Shown here one piece after another: positions 30,899-32,434 of a stretch of 32,434 nt of DNA. The notes beneath the pieces are model-generated. The model ran no database searches. It was not told where the DNA came from and saw only the letters and a list, made by a program, of their open reading frames with translations. Numbering within the stretch: position 1 is the stretch's first letter; every line of letters starts with the position of its first letter. The translations under genes and the position numbers were made by a program. The DNA is from Bacteroidota bacterium. GTDB taxonomy: Bacteria > Bacteroidota > Bacteroidia > Flavobacteriales_F > PHOS-HE28. The stretch is taken from the NCBI GenBank assembly GCA_018266475.1, contig JAFEAI010000116.1:1-32434 (forward strand), read 5' to 3'.

Positions 30899-31836
30899 GT
30901 AGTTTTTTATAACTTCTCCGATATAGTTCATTGCTTTATCATAGGTTTCTATTCCGTGTCCAACGTTATCAAAAACCTTTATTTCTTTTAATGTTTTGAT
31001 GTGTTTTCGTGCGTTGTCAATTGATTTTTGATATGGGAACAACAAATCTTTATTCCCCTCTATAAGGTATGTATCAACTTTAACATCAGCCAATTGGTTG
31101 CCCATATAATATGGCTTTTGCGTGTTGTCTTTGTACCGTGTCAGAGCAAATACTTCGTATTCTATGATTAGCGTTTCGGCTTCTTGTGATAGTTGATGGT
31201 TGGGTTTCGAAAAAACCGCCCTGTCCAAAAATCTAAGAACATTTTCTTCGGTAGGTTTTATTATTGGCAAAAGATTGTAATAAAGATTACTCCATTTCAT
31301 TGAAAATGGTTGTAAGCAACCTGGATTTAGAAGAAAAGCAGCTTTTACCTTGTCTGGGTTTGTAATTCCAAATTTCATACAAATCAATCCACCAAAAGAT
31401 GCCCCGGCTACATATGCCTTTTCTATTTTCAGCTTTTTAAAAACATCATTTGCCCAATGTCCGTAATCCAATGATTTAATATCAGGAGTTGCCCCGTTAC
31501 TTAAGTTAGGAAGTCCGTTTGTTTCAACTAGAAATATTCTGAGTTTGAGATTTAGATTATCAAGTCCTTTGTCAAAATCCCAGAACAAAGAAGTCGTTCT
31601 AGCCCCAGGGAATATTACTAAGGTATCTAAGTTCTCTTTGGTGTTTATTCCCCAAACATGGGTTTCGCCCAAAGCGGTGTCAATTTCAATTCGTTCATAT
31701 TCTCTGCCGTTATTTCTCTCTAATTTTTTTATCCAATGGTCAAAAAACAAAAAATCCCGATTTTCATCTTTAAAGGAAGATTGTCGTTTTATCTGCATAT
31801 TTTCTTTGTTGTACGGTTCGGGAAAATTACCGCTAA
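30774..31836 (-). mobile_element. Integron-cassette-like unit carrying one hydrolase gene
   Basis: If recombination occurs between G and TT of the two cores (31837/31836 and 30774/30773), the inserted unit is 1063 bp and holds one gene plus its downstream attC-like site, the standard cassette design. The upstream core GTTAGCG is the exact complement of the R'' core CGCTAAC of the unit. The unit is far richer in A+T than everything around it. A truncated tyrosine recombinase lies about 105 bp away. Confidence 0.55.
30893..31798 (-). CDS. Alpha/beta hydrolase, AT-rich, foreign origin
   Basis: The 301-residue protein has an alpha/beta-hydrolase fold. The nucleophile elbow is GASFGG with Ser134. 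The oxyanion region is VIFPGARTTS (residues ~61-70). The likely acid is Asp251 (LIEGNKDLLFPY) and the catalytic His281 (VFDNVGHGIET). There is no signal peptide. The substrate is unknown; carboxylesterase, thioesterase and lactonase roles are all possible. By eye the gene is about one third G+C, with many Lys, Asn and Ile codons ending in A or T, against a strongly GC-rich host. The TAA stop lies inside the attC-like core CGCTAAC. No promoter element is seen in front, so expression would depend on read-through from the ssb side. Confidence 0.85.
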   Translation of the reverse strand: MQIKRQSSFKDENRDFLFFDHWIKKLERNNGREYERIEIDTALGETHVWGINTKENLDTLVIFPGARTTSLFWDFDKGLDNLNLKLRIFLVETNGLPNLSNGATPDIKSLDYGHWANDVFKKLKIEKAYVAGASFGGLICMKFGITNPDKVKAAFLLNPGCLQPFSMKWSNLYYNLLPIIKPTEENVLRFLDRAVFSKPNHQLSQEAETLIIEYEVFALTRYKDNTQKPYYMGNQLADVKVDTYLIEGNKDLLFPYQKSIDNARKHIKTLKEIKVFDNVGHGIETYDKAMNYIGEVIKNYR

Positions 31837-31837
31837 C
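31831..31837 (-). other. Upstream cassette core site (GTTAGCG)
   Basis: On the minus strand the 18-mer GTTAGCGGTAATTTTCCC starts the AT-rich unit, and the start of this core equals the complement of the core at 30892-30898. It lies 32 bases before the hydrolase ATG. It would be the junction to an attI site or to a lost upstream cassette. Confidence 0.5.
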
Positions 31838-31941
31838 GCAGGGTTGCCGCAGACCTCGCTGATTTCACAAGTGGCTGAATGAAGGTGATCCTCGCATATT
31901 CCGCCACAGATGGACAAAACGCGAGGGTTTTGGCGGATGCG

Positions 31942-32187
31942 TCAAGTGATGTCCAATGCATCAAGCGGATTGACAATGCCTTGCCGGTACCGGCTGCTGA
32001 CATGGTTGTACACTTCCGTTGTTTTGCTGGATGCATGGCCGACCCGCGTTTGAATGTACTGAAGGTCGGTGCCTTGTTCCAAGAGGTGGGTGGCGAAACT
32101 GTGCCGCAAGGTGTGCACGGTGGCGGGCTTGGCAATATCCGAAAAAAGGAAGGGGCCGCCTCCCGTGGAGACAACCCCTTCAAGCAT
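31942..32187 (-). pseudogene. Tyrosine recombinase / integron-integrase-like C-terminal fragment
   Basis: The frame encodes 81 residues. From about residue 23 it matches the end of XerCD/IntI-type tyrosine recombinases: box [22 protein letters not shown], the second conserved His in [10 protein letters not shown], and the nucleophile Tyr in TTEVYNHVS, ending NPLDALDIT. The N-terminal DNA-binding domain, the box I arginine and most of the catalytic domain are missing, and the fragment abuts ssb 13 bases away, so it is inactive. The [13 protein letters not shown] and NPLD tail resemble Bacteroidota phage-like integrases and integron integrases; the fragment is too short to tell these apart. Coding direction is the same as the hydrolase, so its 3' end faces the cassette. 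Confidence 0.8.
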
Positions 32188-32200
32188 AGGCGCACCCTGC

Positions 32201-32434
32201 TCAAGCGGCCTGGCGGGCGGCCTCCTTTTCCTTGGGGCCGTAGGCGATCACCTTGAAGTCGTGCAGCACCACCTCGGTAATGTAGCGCTTGATGCCGTCC
32301 TTGCCCGGATAGCTGCGGTGTACAATGCGCCCTTCCACCATCACCGGCGAGCCCTTCTCCAGGAACAGGCCCACCTGCTCGGCGATGCGGCCCCAGGCCA
32401 CCACCGTGTGCCATTGGGTGTCGGTCACGCGCTC
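32201..32434 (-). CDS. ssb: Single-stranded DNA-binding protein (5' truncated by window edge)
   Basis: The last 77 residues are visible; the frame is open to base 32434, so the start lies outside the window. The OB-fold core motifs of bacterial SSB are present: [29 protein letters not shown], and [15 protein letters not shown]. The protein ends soon after the OB fold ([10 protein letters not shown]) and lacks the acidic DDDIPF-type tip that binds partner proteins in replication SSBs. This could be a secondary SSB, or its tail was lost when the recombinase region was rearranged just downstream. Which of the two is true cannot be decided here. Confidence 0.88.
   Translation of the reverse strand, partial: ERVTDTQWHTVVAWGRIAEQVGLFLEKGSPVMVEGRIVHRSYPGKDGIKRYITEVVLHDFKVIAYGPKEKEAARQAA

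Noticed and set aside
31833..32414. 193-codon minus-strand frame across ssb and the recombinase remnant
   Set aside because: It is out of frame with both recognisable proteins and has no motif of its own.
1..32434. CRISPR arrays, toxin-antitoxin pairs or restriction systems
   Set aside because: No regularly spaced repeats and no matching proteins were seen on either strand.

Overview
The window looks like chromosome of a high-GC member of the Bacteroidota, probably a Flavobacteriales-like lineage (inference). The reasons are three proteins with C-terminal type IX secretion (T9SS) sorting domains, a PorZ-like T9SS protein next to recO, a dut / sugar nucleotidyltransferase / TPR / DUF4292 / EnvC cluster of the kind known from this phylum, and repeated TAnnTTYG promoter elements instead of classical -10 boxes. 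Gene starts mostly lack a clear Shine-Dalgarno, as is usual in the phylum.

Layout. 1-4847: the end of a large beta-helix T9SS cargo gene and an overlapping delta-60-repeat T9SS cargo gene, closed by a perfect hairpin. 5047-6422: a biotin carboxyl carrier protein overlapping a lipoprotein gene, closed by a second perfect hairpin. 6509-6705: two copies of a 65-bp palindromic repeat. 6702-9808 (minus): a secreted C10 (streptopain-like) protease overlapping a small lipoprotein gene. 9912-11258 (minus): a PfkB sugar kinase, then tRNA-Asn and initiator tRNA-fMet, each with its own promoter and terminator. 11387-11497: a low-complexity repeat of a type scattered in environmental genomes. 11554-13824 (minus): a DUF748/AsmA-like membrane protein, divergent from a small GNAT protein. 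14350-16370: gltX, folB and tRNA-Cys. 16466-21758: porZ, recO and oligopeptidase B. 21755-25241 (minus): a 76-residue unknown, a LysM lytic transglycosylase, gatA, and a 53-residue tatA. 25313-30677 (minus): the dut, nucleotidyltransferase, TPR, DUF4292, envC operon, which joins nucleotide and sugar metabolism to envelope lipoproteins and septal murein hydrolase control.

The right end (30768-32200) is the one clearly foreign part. An AT-rich alpha/beta hydrolase gene sits between two GTTAGCG-type core sites. On its 3' side is a 131-bp imperfect palindrome with the layout of an integron attC site, and the gene's stop codon lies inside the attC core. About 100 bp upstream of this cassette-like unit is the C-terminal end of a tyrosine recombinase (box II HTLRH, catalytic Tyr), cut off next to a partial ssb gene. 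I read this as the remnant of a small integron or related cassette system, with the integrase pointing in the same direction as the cassette, which is the reverse of the textbook arrangement. This is the most interesting observation in the window.
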